DNA of 38,071 bases from Gemmatimonadota bacterium (GTDB lineage: Bacteria; Gemmatimonadota; Gemmatimonadetes; JACCXV01; JAHWKZ01): assembly GCA_025931135.1 (NCBI GenBank), contig JAICNR010000007.1, forward strand, positions 1 to 38,071, given 5' to 3'. The notes below the pieces were generated by a model, which was not told where the DNA came from, ran no database searches, and worked only from the letters and a program-made list of their open reading frames with translations. Shown in pieces: positions 1-8,126 of the stretch. Positions within the stretch are counted from its first letter, which is position 1; each line of letters opens with the position of its first letter. Both the position numbers and the translations under genes were made by a program.

Positions 1-1
1 C

Positions 2-1966
2 TTTCGCGCCCTGGACCGCGCGGGACAGGAGGTCGCCCTCCTGGAGCCGGGCAAACCCGCCCGGATCGGTGATCTCACCCTTACTCTCACCCCCGCCTCG
101 CTTGCGCACGACCGGATCCGGTTCTCGGTCCGCGGCTCCGACGCTGTAGTGGCCGAGATCCGCCGCGGGCTTTCGGTCCAGCGACCGAGCCGCGAGCAGA
201 GCGTCATCGAGATCCGATTCGAGGGGCCGGATCCGCACTACGTGGCCAGGATCGCCAACGCGATCGCCAATCAGTTCCTGGACTATCGGCGCTCGGTTCA
301 GCGCACCGCAGCCAGCAGCACGATCGAGTTCCTCGATCGCCAGATCGACACGCTGAACGTGCAACTGCGCGAGGCGGAAGAGAACCTCCGCGAGTATCGC
401 GAGCAGGAGCAGATCGTCGATCTGGTGTACGAGGGCTCGTCCGCCGTCGATCGCTTCGTCACGCTCCAGACCGAGCGCGACGCGCTCCAGTCCGAGCGCG
501 ACGCCCTGTCGGGCCTGATCGTCGAGCTCGACAGTGCGGCCGCGATACAGCGCGACCCGCTGCAGCCATCCCCGGCACGCCGGGTCATGGCGTATCCCGG
601 GCTCGCCGGGAATGCGGGCGCCTCGCAGATGCTCTCGACCCTGATCAGCCTCGAGAACGAGCGCGCGGCGCTGCTGGATCGGCGCAAGCCAGATGATCCC
701 GACGTCCAGACGCTGACGAACCGGATCCACGGGGTCGAGCAGGAGCTGCGGCACCTCACTGTGACCTACCTCAAGAACCTCGATTCCCAGCTGGCGACGA
801 TCAACGTTCAGATTGCGGAAGGAGCGGACCAGCTGGCGGCGATTCCGGCCAAGGACGTCGAGTACCAGCGGCTCGTGCGGCAGACGACTCTACTCGAGGG
901 GATCTTCGGGTTTCTGCAGAACGACCTGAAGGAGGCGCAGATCGCACAGGCCGTCGAGTCGCCCTACGCGACCGTCATCGACTCCGCGCTGGTGGCCAAT
1001 CGCCCGATACGCCCTCACAAGGTGCGAAATGTGCTGCTGGCAGTCGCCCTCGGCCTGCTCGTGGGGATCGCCGCCGCGTTCGGGCGCGAGCACCTCGACG
1101 ACACGATCCATACCGTAGACGAAGTCGAATTACTGACGGGGGTTCCGGTCCTGGGGATGATCCCGCACATGCGGAACCACCAGTTGACGAATGGCCGGCG
1201 CAAGATCCTCCCGGGCCGCCGGTCGCGCCTTCCGGCGACGCGCGATGCCCCCCAGGACTACGCCTCCCGCTTGATCGTGAGCCGCGACACCCAGAACACG
1301 GTAGCCGAGGCGTTTCGCAGCCTGCGGACGAACATCACGTTCGCGACTCCCGATCAGGTTCCACGGACTCTCGTCGTGACGAGCTCCCGCGAAGGGGATG
1401 GGAAGACCACAAGCGTGGTCAACCTTGCGGCGGCCTTCGCCCATCAGGGTTTGCGCGTGCTGCTGGTCGATTCGGATCTGCGGCGTGGCGTGCTGCACAA
1501 GGTCTTCAAGGTCCCCAAACGTCCGGGGCTATCGAACGTGCTGGTCGAGAACCTGGAGAGCGAGGACGTCATCCACTCTGTCACAATCGATACCGACGTC
1601 GAACTGGACGTCATGACCTCCGGGACCTATCCCCCGAATCCGGCGGAGCTCCTCGGTTCGAGCCGGCTGCGGGGGATCCTCGATGAACTCGCCAAACGAT
1701 ATGACGTGGTGCTGATCGATTCCCCGCCGCTCACGGTCGTGACCGACGCCGCGGTAGTGGCTCCTCTCGTAGATGGGGTGCTCGTCGTGGCGCGTGCGAG
1801 CCAGACGGAAGTCGGCGCACTGGAGTTCGCGATGATGCAACTCAGGAACGTCAACGCGCGGGTCAAGGGGACGGTCTTGAACGACCTGAGCCTGAACGAC
1901 CGGCGATACGGCTCGCAAGGGTACTACGCGTATACCTACGAGTACACGAAGCGGGAAGAAGACTAG
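2..1966 (+). CDS. Polysaccharide biosynthesis tyrosine autokinase (Wzz/GumC plus BY-kinase), 5' truncated
   Basis: The frame is open to the window edge, so the N-terminus is missing; an internal GTG at 149 is not the start. From the visible N-terminus there is a periplasmic chain-length-regulator part with coiled coil (about residues 90-280), a GNVR-like segment, then a membrane helix (about 341-360, VLLAVALGLLVGIAAAF). The cytoplasmic BY-kinase domain follows: Walker A (SSREGDGKTT, about 462-471), Walker A' (LLVDSDLRRG, about 487) and Walker B (VVLIDSPP, about 570). The extreme C-terminus is a tyrosine cluster (YYAYTYEY), the usual autophosphorylation tail of Wzc/CapB-type kinases. Family knowledge: such proteins control length and export of capsule or exopolysaccharide. 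It probably closes a polysaccharide operon lying upstream, because the next gene is convergent. The product class is secure; the polymer is unknown. Confidence 0.93.
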   Translation, partial: FRALDRAGQEVALLEPGKPARIGDLTLTLTPASLAHDRIRFSVRGSDAVVAEIRRGLSVQRPSREQSVIEIRFEGPDPHYVARIANAIANQFLDYRRSVQRTAASSTIEFLDRQIDTLNVQLREAEENLREYREQEQIVDLVYEGSSAVDRFVTLQTERDALQSERDALSGLIVELDSAAAIQRDPLQPSPARRVMAYPGLAGNAGASQMLSTLISLENERAALLDRRKPDDPDVQTLTNRIHGVEQELRHLTVTYLKNLDSQLATINVQIAEGADQLAAIPAKDVEYQRLVRQTTLLEGIFGFLQNDLKEAQIAQAVESPYATVIDSALVANRPIRPHKVRNVLLAVALGLLVGIAAAFGREHLDDTIHTVDEVELLTGVPVLGMIPHMRNHQLTNGRRKILPGRRSRLPATRDAPQDYASRLIVSRDTQNTVAEAFRSLRTNITFATPDQVPRTLVVTSSREGDGKTTSVVNLAAAFAHQGLRVLLVDSDLRRGVLHKVFKVPKRPGLSNVLVENLESEDVIHSVTIDTDVELDVMTSGTYPPNPAELLGSSRLRGILDELAKRYDVVLIDSPPLTVVTDAAVVAPLVDGVLVVARASQTEVGALEFAMMQLRNVNARVKGTVLNDLSLNDRRYGSQGYYAYTYEYTKREED

Positions 1967-1986
1967 CCGGGACGCGCGAGCGGCTG

Positions 1987-3108
1987 CTAGAGGACGATCA
2001 GCCCGTTCTTCGGCGCCGCGGACAGGGCTTCCAGCCCGTCCGAGCCGAGAAGCGCATCGTCCTCGATCCGCACTCCTCCGATGCCCTCCACATACACGCC
2101 CGGCTCCACGGTCACCACCATGCCGGTCGCAAGGCGGTCGACGCTCTTGCGGCTGAGCCGCGGGGCCTCGTGCACCTCGAGTCCGATCCCGTGCCCCAGA
2201 GAGTGTCCGAATCGCGGACCGTGGCCGGCGGAATCGATGACCGCGCGCGCGAGCGCGTCCGCTTCGGGCCCGGCCATCCCGGCGCGGATGCCTTCGAGCG
2301 CCGCCATCTGAGCCGCGAGAACGACTTCGTAGATTTCGATCATCTCGGCCGGCGGTTCCCCGCATGCGACAGTACGGGTCATGTCGCTCACGTAACCGTC
2401 GGCGACCGCCCCGAAGTCGAACAGGACGATCTCGCCACGGGCGAGCTCCCGGCCCGTCGGGCGCGCATGGGGAAGAGCCGACCGCTCACCGAACGCGACG
2501 ATCGTCTCGAACGAGGCTCCCTCGGCACCACGCCGGACCAGCTCCAGCTCGATCCTCCCGGCGAGTTCCCTCTCGCTCACGCCGGGGCGGACGGCGTCGA
2601 GCATGAGCTCGAACGTCTCGTCGGCGATCTGGCAGGCGCGCCGAATCGCATCCACCTCGGCTTCGGACTTGATCGCGCGGGTCTCCTCCACCCATTCCAC
2701 CACCGGGACCAGCACCGGACCGTCGCTCTCCGACCATTCGGACCACGCCTTGTACGACAGCTGCGCGCGCTCGAAGGCGACCCGCGCGGCTCCCCGCTCC
2801 GAGAGCGCGGCCCGCGCCACGGACATGATGTCCTCGCTCACGATCCGGACTTCGATCTCCGGATCGAGCTCGTCGTCCACCTGGGTCTTGTAGCGGAAGT
2901 CTGTCAGGAACAGGTCGCGCGTTTCCGGTCCCACCAGCAAGAGTCCGGACGATCCCGAGAAACCGCTCAGGTAGCGGATGTTCGGCAGCGCAGTGACGAG
3001 CATCGCGTCGACGTCCGCGGCGGCGATCCGATCTCGCAGCACCGCGCGCCGCTCGGCGGGACCCGCAGGGGCGCGCGGAGGGGAAGCGACCGGGGCCGGC
3101 GGAGTCAA
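1987..3108 (-). CDS. M24 family metallopeptidase (Xaa-Pro aminopeptidase type)
   Basis: About 373 residues. The N-terminal creatinase-like domain (NIRYLSGFSGSSG, about residue 45) is followed by the pita-bread catalytic domain. The five metal ligands expected for M24 enzymes can be placed: Asp in LFDFGAVADGY, Asp in VSDMTRTV, His in HSLGHGIGLEVHE, Glu in TVEPGVY and Glu in GVRIEDD. It is likely a cytoplasmic dinuclear-metal enzyme that removes N-terminal residues before proline. The start is uncertain. A TTG at 3108 overlaps the TGA of the upstream TPR gene as TTGA, preceded by GGAAGG; a GTG at 3123 would add five residues and lacks a ribosome site. The overlap suggests co-transcription with the TPR gene. 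PepP and PepQ subfamilies cannot be separated by eye. Confidence 0.9.
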   Translation of the reverse strand: MTPPAPVASPPRAPAGPAERRAVLRDRIAAADVDAMLVTALPNIRYLSGFSGSSGLLLVGPETRDLFLTDFRYKTQVDDELDPEIEVRIVSEDIMSVARAALSERGAARVAFERAQLSYKAWSEWSESDGPVLVPVVEWVEETRAIKSEAEVDAIRRACQIADETFELMLDAVRPGVSERELAGRIELELVRRGAEGASFETIVAFGERSALPHARPTGRELARGEIVLFDFGAVADGYVSDMTRTVACGEPPAEMIEIYEVVLAAQMAALEGIRAGMAGPEADALARAVIDSAGHGPRFGHSLGHGIGLEVHEAPRLSRKSVDRLATGMVVTVEPGVYVEGIGGVRIEDDALLGSDGLEALSAAPKNGLIVL

Positions 3109-3629
3109 CGGCCTTCCAGCCACGCCGCGAACGCTGCGGAATCCATCGGGCCGACGCGGGTAGGAGATTCCTCCGCCGCTGCCTCCGGGGTCGACTCGGG
3201 CGCCACTGTCCCGGGCAGCACGGTCTCGGGCATGGGCAGAACGGGCTCGGGCATGGGCAGCACGGGTTCGGGCTCGGTCAGCACGGGTTCGGACAGCACG
3301 GGCTCGGGCTCGGCCGACTCAGGCTCGATCACCGCGGCAGGCGGATCCCACGGCAGCCGCTCTCGGGGCGGCGGTGCGGTGGTGCCTTCGACTCCGGCGC
3401 CGGCCGCCCCGACAGGGGCCGGCTCGTTGCCGGATTCCGCGATTCGACGTTCCAGACGGTCGATGCGCTCCGCAATCTCCGCATCCTCCGGGGCCCGGGC
3501 CTGGATCCGCCGGTAGATGGCCAGAGCGCGTCCGAGCAGCCCCTGCTGCGCGTAGATCTCCGCCAGAGTGGAGGTCGCGATCTCCCCGCTCTCGCCGCGG
3601 GATGTGCGCTGGGATGGACCTTCGGCCAT
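3105..3629 (-). CDS. TPR-like protein with acidic proline-rich repeats
   Basis: About 174 residues, starting at an ATG (MAEGPSQRTSRG) just downstream of a good promoter. The N-terminal third has tetratricopeptide character (STLAEIYAQQGLLGRALAIY, then an Ala/Glu-rich helix and a heptad-like IAERIDRLERRIAE). The C-terminal half is low complexity, with repeated EPVL units such as EPVLPMPEPVLPMPETVLPG. No signal peptide or membrane segment is seen, so it is probably cytoplasmic and may be a scaffold. Neighbours: it overlaps the peptidase gene downstream and diverges from the PpiD-like chaperone. Reading the frame upstream of 3629 gives poor protein-like sequence and would run through the promoter, so the longer start is rejected. 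Function unknown. Confidence 0.7.
   Translation of the reverse strand: MAEGPSQRTSRGESGEIATSTLAEIYAQQGLLGRALAIYRRIQARAPEDAEIAERIDRLERRIAESGNEPAPVGAAGAGVEGTTAPPPRERLPWDPPAAVIEPESAEPEPVLSEPVLTEPEPVLPMPEPVLPMPETVLPGTVAPESTPEAAAEESPTRVGPMDSAAFAAWLEGR
3216..3312 (-). repeat. Imperfect short tandem repeat inside the TPR protein gene
   Basis: Units of about 12-18 bases built on cagcacgggctcgggc and its variants are repeated in tandem and encode the EPVL-type repeats. All variants stay in frame, as expected for a low-complexity linker that changes by slippage. Confidence 0.7.
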
Positions 3630-3639
3630 GAGAGGGCAG

Positions 3640-3668
3640 TATATATCCGGGGACTCCCCGGGGGTCAA
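3640..3668 (-). promoter_or_regulatory. Predicted sigma70-type promoter with a palindrome in the spacer, upstream of the TPR gene
   Basis: On the minus strand a -35 TTGACC (3668-3663) and a -10 TATATA (3645-3640) are separated by exactly 17 bases. The expected transcription start lies only a few bases before the ATG at 3629, so the mRNA would be nearly leaderless. The spacer contains the perfect 15-base palindrome CCGGGGACTCCCCGG (3647-3661), placed where a bound repressor would block polymerase. Prediction from sequence only. Confidence 0.5.
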
Positions 3669-3792
3669 CGACTCGACGCGCGCCCGGAGCGGCGCTAGCT
3701 TCTCCCCTCGTCGGCGCCCGTCGCCACGATCCCCGGAACGCATCCGAATCCGACCGAACGATGGACATTCCTCAGCACAGGGCAGCTCAGCC

Positions 3793-5598
3793 ATGATGCA
3801 GCAGTTGCGCGAGTCCACCAAGGTGATCATGGTGATCGTAGCCGTCGCCTTCGTGGGATTGATGGTTTTCGAGTGGGGCATGGATCTCTCCGGGCGCTCC
3901 TCGCAGCAGGGTGGCGCCACCTCGCTGGGGTCCGTCGACGGGGCGGACATCTCCGTGGAGGACTACCAGCGCCAATATCAGATTCTCTACGAGCAGGCTC
4001 AGAGTCAGTCGCCGGAAGGCCTCACCCGCGAGCAGCTGGAGCAGATCGAACAACAGGCGTGGGACGATGTGGTCAATCTCACACTGCTGCGCCACGAGGC
4101 GCGCGAGCGGGGGATCCGGGTCACGGATAGCGAACTCGTCGAGTACATCAAGTTCAACCCGCCCTCCGATATCGTCTCGATGCCTGCATTCCAGACGGGC
4201 GGCCAGTTCGACATCGCCAAATACCAGGCGGCCCTTGCCGACCCGACCCTGCAGCAGACATGGATCGAGTACGAGACGCAGCTGCGTGTCACGCTGCCGA
4301 TACAGAAGCTGCAAGAGCAGGTAATCGCCGGCACCGTGGTGACGGATGCCGAGGCGCGGGCGACCTTCCGTGAGCGGAACGAGCGCGCGCGGATCGACTT
4401 CCTGTTCCTCGATCCGGAGATCCTCGCCAGGGAGGCTGCATCGGTCGTAAGTGACGCGGAGATCCGTCAGTATTACGAGGCTCACAAGGACGACTATCGG
4501 CGTGGCGAAAGCGCGCGCATTCGGTACGTGCGGTTCGAACCGCAGGTGACGGCGGCGGATTCCGCGTCTTCCCGGAACCGTGCGGATTCCCTGGCCGCTG
4601 CAGCGCGGGCGGACGGCGCCGACTTCGCTGCGCTGGCCCAGCGGAACTCCGATGATTCGGTATCCGCCGCCAACGGTGGGGACATCGGATGGATGCGCCC
4701 GGAAGCCCTCGATCCAGCGATCCGAGCCGTGGTCGAGACGCTCTCGGTCGGCCAGGTTTCAGATCCCGTGATGAGTCCGTTCGGCTGGCATGTCCTCAAG
4801 CTCGAAGCCGGTACCGAGACGCAAGTGCAACTGCGGCAGATTGTCGTCGCCGTCGAGGCCGGGCCCGAGGGACGGGACGCTTCGCGGCAGGCCGCGCAGG
4901 AGTTCGCGCGCGCCGCATCCGCGGCTCCGGGTGCCTTCCCAGACGAGGCCACGCGTCGCGGCCTCGAAGTGCACGAGCCGCCGGTATTCGAGAAGGGTCT
5001 CGTGATCCCGGGCCTGGGATCGGCGGCCGAGCTCAACGACTTTGTCTTCGCGAACGAGAAGGACGCGGTCAGCGGCGCACTCTCCCGCGAGGGAGGGTAC
5101 TACGTCGTCCAGGTCGAGGAGCGTTTCCCTGAGGGCTTCGTCGCGGTCGAGCAGGTAGCCGGCGAGATCCGGACGGAGCTGGGACGGCAGAAGCAGCTGG
5201 AGCGGACGCGCGAGATCGCCCCGCAGATCGCGGCGGCAATCCGGGAGACGGGGCTCGAGGGCGCGGCGGCGGCGTTCGGGCTTCGGGTAGAAACGACGGA
5301 CTGGTTCACGCGGATCAACAATATCCCCGGGATCGGCAGCGGGTCGCCGGTCGCCGGCGCGGCCTTCGGCTTGGCTCAGGGCCAGTCCGCCGGGCCGGTG
5401 GAGACGTCACGCGGCCTGTACTTCATCCGCCTGATCGACCATCAGCCCGCCGACGAAGAGGCGTTCCAGCGCGAGAAGGAGATCCTGCGGCAGGAGCTGC
5501 GGGGCGAGAAGATGCGCGAGCGGTTCAACGCGTGGTTCGAAGCCCGGCGGGCTGCGGCCGAAGTCGAAGATCGGCGGGCCCAGCTTCTGGGCGTCTGA
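3793..5598 (+). CDS. PpiD/SurA-type peptidyl-prolyl isomerase, membrane-anchored chaperone
   Basis: About 601 residues from ATG 3793; a second ATG follows directly at 3796. Residues about 10-28 (VIMVIVAVAFVGLMVFEWGM) form one N-terminal membrane anchor, leaving the rest in the periplasm. A SurA-N-like chaperone region (about 50-210) precedes a parvulin domain (about 230-340) with the typical RNSDDSVSAANGGDIGWM and PFGWHVLKLE segments. A second, degenerate parvulin-like domain and a helical C-terminal region follow. Family knowledge: PpiD-like proteins assist folding of secreted proteins leaving the Sec channel, which fits the SecDF genes in the same window. It is transcribed divergently from the TPR gene and convergently with tatA. 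The catalytic competence of each parvulin domain cannot be judged here. Confidence 0.9.
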   Translation: MMQQLRESTKVIMVIVAVAFVGLMVFEWGMDLSGRSSQQGGATSLGSVDGADISVEDYQRQYQILYEQAQSQSPEGLTREQLEQIEQQAWDDVVNLTLLRHEARERGIRVTDSELVEYIKFNPPSDIVSMPAFQTGGQFDIAKYQAALADPTLQQTWIEYETQLRVTLPIQKLQEQVIAGTVVTDAEARATFRERNERARIDFLFLDPEILAREAASVVSDAEIRQYYEAHKDDYRRGESARIRYVRFEPQVTAADSASSRNRADSLAAAARADGADFAALAQRNSDDSVSAANGGDIGWMRPEALDPAIRAVVETLSVGQVSDPVMSPFGWHVLKLEAGTETQVQLRQIVVAVEAGPEGRDASRQAAQEFARAASAAPGAFPDEATRRGLEVHEPPVFEKGLVIPGLGSAAELNDFVFANEKDAVSGALSREGGYYVVQVEERFPEGFVAVEQVAGEIRTELGRQKQLERTREIAPQIAAAIRETGLEGAAAAFGLRVETTDWFTRINNIPGIGSGSPVAGAAFGLAQGQSAGPVETSRGLYFIRLIDHQPADEEAFQREKEILRQELRGEKMRERFNAWFEARRAAAEVEDRRAQLLGV

Positions 5599-5637
5599 GG
5601 GGCCAGGCGGAGGCGGGTCCCGGAGGGAAGTCCGCCG

Positions 5638-5820
5638 CTACTGCGGTTTCTTCTTTCCCTCTTCCTCGAGATCGTCCTTGATCTCGCTCACCCCGCGCTT
5701 GAACTCCCGGATCCCCTTGCCCAGGGACTGTCCCAATTCCGGAAGACGCTTCGCCCCGAAGAGCAGGAGCAGGATGAAAAGGATGAGGATGATCTCCTGC
5801 ATCCCGATCTGTCCGAACAT
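5638..5820 (-). CDS. tatA: Twin-arginine translocase subunit TatA/TatE
   Basis: 60 residues, the usual minimal size. One N-terminal membrane helix (EIILILFILLLLFG, about 9-22) leads to the FG hinge and an amphipathic helix (AKRLPELGQSLGKGIREFKR), then a charged tail ending KKKPQ. TatA oligomers form the pore through which TatC-bound folded proteins cross the inner membrane. The ribosome site is strong: AGGAGG five bases before the ATG, overlapping the stop codon of the DUF4321 gene, so the two are probably co-translated. No tatC is seen in the window. It could equally be called tatE or tatB-like, but the short tail favours TatA. Confidence 0.92.
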   Translation of the reverse strand: MFGQIGMQEIILILFILLLLFGAKRLPELGQSLGKGIREFKRGVSEIKDDLEEEGKKKPQ

Positions 5821-5829
5821 CTCGACCTC

Positions 5830-6096
5830 CTAGAAAAACGCCCGGTAGAGGTACGCCGCGAGCGCGATCCCCACCAGGCTGATGATATTCACGTACAGTG
5901 TGAGCGGCCCGAGCGTCAACCCCACGGCGACGAGGTCCAGAGAGATCGGCCCCAGATGGCCGACGACCGACGTCGTGAAGAAGTCCCGCGCCACTCCCGC
6001 CGGGAGAAACCGGGCGAGCAACTCTCCCACGAAGCTACCCACGAGCAGACCACCGGTCAACACGGCGGTGTAGACCCTCAGGTTCTTGCGGTGCAT
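5830..6096 (-). CDS. DUF4321-like small membrane protein
   Basis: 88 residues with two or three hydrophobic helices: about 8-30 (YTAVLTGGLLVGSFVGELLA), 46-62 and 68-86 (LYVNIISLVGIALAAYLYRA). Length, the GGLLVGSFVGELL opening and the Gly/Pro-rich middle match my recollection of the DUF4321 family, whose function is unknown. It ends 9 bases before tatA and carries the tatA ribosome site across its stop codon. An inner-membrane location is likely; a link with protein export is suggested only by this neighbour. Confidence 0.72.
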   Translation of the reverse strand: MHRKNLRVYTAVLTGGLLVGSFVGELLARFLPAGVARDFFTTSVVGHLGPISLDLVAVGLTLGPLTLYVNIISLVGIALAAYLYRAFF

Positions 6097-6121
6097 CGAC
6101 GCCAGTCCCTGCTACCGTGCC

Positions 6122-6275
6122 GGACGTTCAAGATGGCTCAGCACCCACCTTCGGTGAGTACCCGAGGCGCCCGACGAGGCCGGGTACTCGCCGCAGGTGG
6201 GTGCGAGGCGTGGTGAATCCACGTCGCAGGAAGAACGAGGAGGGCAACGCCACAGATGAGCCGTTTTCAACGTCC
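6122..6275. repeat. Structured intergenic element, copy 1
   Basis: It fills most of the gap between the DUF4321 gene and the polyprenyl synthase gene. Outer arms 6122-6140 and 6257-6275 are complementary at 16 of 19 positions, and two of the three exceptions become G-U pairs in a plus-strand RNA. Inside, 6141-6204 forms a hairpin of about 23 pairs (GCACCCACCT with AGGTGGGTGC, then GAGTACCC with GGGTACTC). A smaller hairpin follows at 6209-6223 (CGTGG with CCACG). Ordered blocks GAGGCG, CGCAGG, CGAGGA and GCAACG (6205-6249) recur in copy 2 at 18591-18707. No protein-coding frame is credible. It may be a structured RNA, a 3'-end element or a palindromic mobile repeat. Confidence 0.75.
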
Positions 6276-6281
6276 CGATCA

Positions 6282-7295
6282 CTACCGGTCGCGAGCCAGG
6301 ACGTAGTCCACCGCCGCGTCGAGCACCTCGCGGGCGGGAGTCTCGGGAAGCAGGGTGAGGGCCTCACGGGCCCGGTCGGCGTATTCCGCTGCGATGCGGC
6401 GGGTGGCTTCGATCCCCCCGCGCTCGTGCACGAGCTCCACGACCCGCTCGATCGCAGCCTGACTCGCACCGCTATCCCCGCGGAAGACCTCGTGCACGGC
6501 GTGGCGCTCCACGGGGGAAAGCCGCGGAAGCACCGCAAGCAGGGGGAAGGTCGCCTGCCCCTCCTTGAGATCGGACCCCGCTGGCTTCCCCATCACAGAC
6601 TGCTCTCCGCCGTAGTCCATCAGATCGTCGACGAGCTGGAACGCCATCCCCAGACGGTGCCCATATGCAGCCAGCATGTCCCGGTGCCGGGGGGCGCCGA
6701 TCACCGCGCCCATCTCGCAAGCGGTGGCGACCAGGCTCGCGGTCTTCTTCTCGATCAGATAGAAGTACTGGGCGGGGTCTTCGACGAGCTTCCGGTGATG
6801 GGCGATCTCGACCATTTCTCCGATCGTGAGATCATTCGTCACTCTGGCGGCGAGCGCGATCAACTCCAGGTCCCCGAGACGTGTGATCTCGGACATCGCC
6901 CGGGAGTAGAGATAGTCCCCCATGATGACCGATACCTTGTGATCCCACTTGCTGTTCAGCGTCGGCATGCCGCGCCGTAGCGCGGACTCATCAATCGTGT
7001 CGTCATGCACAAGCGAAGCCAGGTGGATGATCTCGATCACGGATCCCAGCGAGATCTCGCGCTCGTCGGGATCCTCTTCGATCCGGTTGCAGAGCGAGAG
7101 CAAAACCGGGCGGAAGAGCTTGCCGCGCATCTGCTGGAGGTGGAACGAGATCTCGTTGATGAAGGGGACGTCTGCCTCGAGCACTCGGCTCATGTGCGCG
7201 ATCACGCCGTCGAGCACGTCGTGGACCAGCCCCTGGATCGTGGCCAGGGAGGGCGTCCTGCGTTCGATCTCTCCTGGGGCGGCGCCGGCCTTCAT
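6282..7295 (-). CDS. Polyprenyl diphosphate synthase (trans-isoprenyl diphosphate synthase)
   Basis: 337 residues, the normal length. The first Asp-rich motif is HDDTIDES (about 96) and the second is QLVDDLMDYGG (about 218); GKLFRP near residue 57 is the diphosphate-binding segment. The enzyme condenses isopentenyl diphosphate onto an allylic diphosphate in all-trans configuration. Residues before the first motif are bulky (IIHLASLV), which fits medium or long chains such as the quinone side chain, as in IspB/HepT. Product length cannot be fixed by eye. It begins with ATG, follows the PHP gene by 12 bases and ends 6 bases before the structured element, so it probably shares a transcript with the PHP gene. 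Confidence 0.92.
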   Translation of the reverse strand: MKAGAAPGEIERRTPSLATIQGLVHDVLDGVIAHMSRVLEADVPFINEISFHLQQMRGKLFRPVLLSLCNRIEEDPDEREISLGSVIEIIHLASLVHDDTIDESALRRGMPTLNSKWDHKVSVIMGDYLYSRAMSEITRLGDLELIALAARVTNDLTIGEMVEIAHHRKLVEDPAQYFYLIEKKTASLVATACEMGAVIGAPRHRDMLAAYGHRLGMAFQLVDDLMDYGGEQSVMGKPAGSDLKEGQATFPLLAVLPRLSPVERHAVHEVFRGDSGASQAAIERVVELVHERGGIEATRRIAAEYADRAREALTLLPETPAREVLDAAVDYVLARDR

Positions 7296-7307
7296 CGGGC
7301 CGGAAGC

Positions 7308-8126
7308 TTAACGCGGGGTATGGATGCGGGCAACGAGCGCCTCAGCCCATGCGTCGGGCACTACGGGAACTCCCAGACGACTGCGGTGCCCGGGGGTGCC
7401 GTGGAAATCCGAGCCGCCAGTGGGCAGCAGAGCGAGGTCCCGGGCGAGCGCCTCGTAGTGCCTCGTGCGCGCTGCGGAGTGTTCCGTGTGACGCACTTCC
7501 AGGCCCTCGAGCCCGGCCTCCACGAGGACCGGGATCAGGTCGTCGCGACGGAATGTCCCGGGATGTGCGAGCGCGGACACGCCACCCGCCGCTTTCACGA
7601 GATCGAACGCCACTCGCGGCGGGAGCGCCTGCTTCGGCACGAATGCAGGCCCGTGACGGCCGAGCCACCGCCGGAACGCCTCGTCGAGCGAAGAGGCGTG
7701 GCCGCGATCGACGAGAGCGCGAGCGACGTGAGGCCGGGCGATCGTGCCGCCTCCGCTCGCCGCCAGCACGTCCGTGAACGCGACCTCGATTCCCAGCCCC
7801 ACAAGTCGGTTAACGATCTCCCGCGCTCGCTCCTCACGACGGAGCGCGAGTTCCGCTAGCGCTGCGCGAAGCGCCGGGGCCTGGTGATCGATGCCGTAGG
7901 CGAGGATATGGGCTTCCCGGTTGGCCACGTGCACGGTCAGCTCGGCACCCGCAAGAATCTCCAATCCGGAGGGAGCCGCGCGCTTCGCGGTTTCGATCGC
8001 GTCGGTCGCGTCGTGGTCTGTGATCGCGAGAACCGAAAGCCCGCGGTCCCGTGCCAGAATCACGAGCTCCGCCGGCGACAGCGCGCCGTCGGACACCGTG
8101 GTGTGTGAATGCAGGTCGATCGGCAC
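7308..8126 (-). CDS. PHP-domain phosphoesterase (YciV/TrpH-like)
   Basis: 272 residues with the metal-binding PHP motifs in order: DLHSHTTVSDG, AITDHD, GAELTV, RPHVARAL, ALAHPG and GGSDFHG. Length and motif spacing match the YciV/TrpH group, known as 3',5'-nucleotide phosphatase and RNase AM in Escherichia coli. It is likely a soluble cytoplasmic enzyme using a trinuclear metal site. The GTG start (8126) directly abuts the TGA of the upstream methyltransferase/reductase gene with no spacer, so translational coupling is likely. The exact substrate is inferred from the family only. Confidence 0.9.
   Translation of the reverse strand: MPIDLHSHTTVSDGALSPAELVILARDRGLSVLAITDHDATDAIETAKRAAPSGLEILAGAELTVHVANREAHILAYGIDHQAPALRAALAELALRREERAREIVNRLVGLGIEVAFTDVLAASGGGTIARPHVARALVDRGHASSLDEAFRRWLGRHGPAFVPKQALPPRVAFDLVKAAGGVSALAHPGTFRRDDLIPVLVEAGLEGLEVRHTEHSAARTRHYEALARDLALLPTGGSDFHGTPGHRSRLGVPVVPDAWAEALVARIHTPR

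Noticed and set aside
3216-3312. Possible CRISPR array because of short repeats.
   Set aside because: The units are contiguous without unique spacers, vary in length in steps of three and encode protein repeats.
5599-5637. Possible bidirectional terminator between the PpiD-like gene and tatA (GGCGGA pairing with TCCGCC).
   Set aside because: The loop is long, the stem is short and no T-run follows on either strand, so it is too weak to list.
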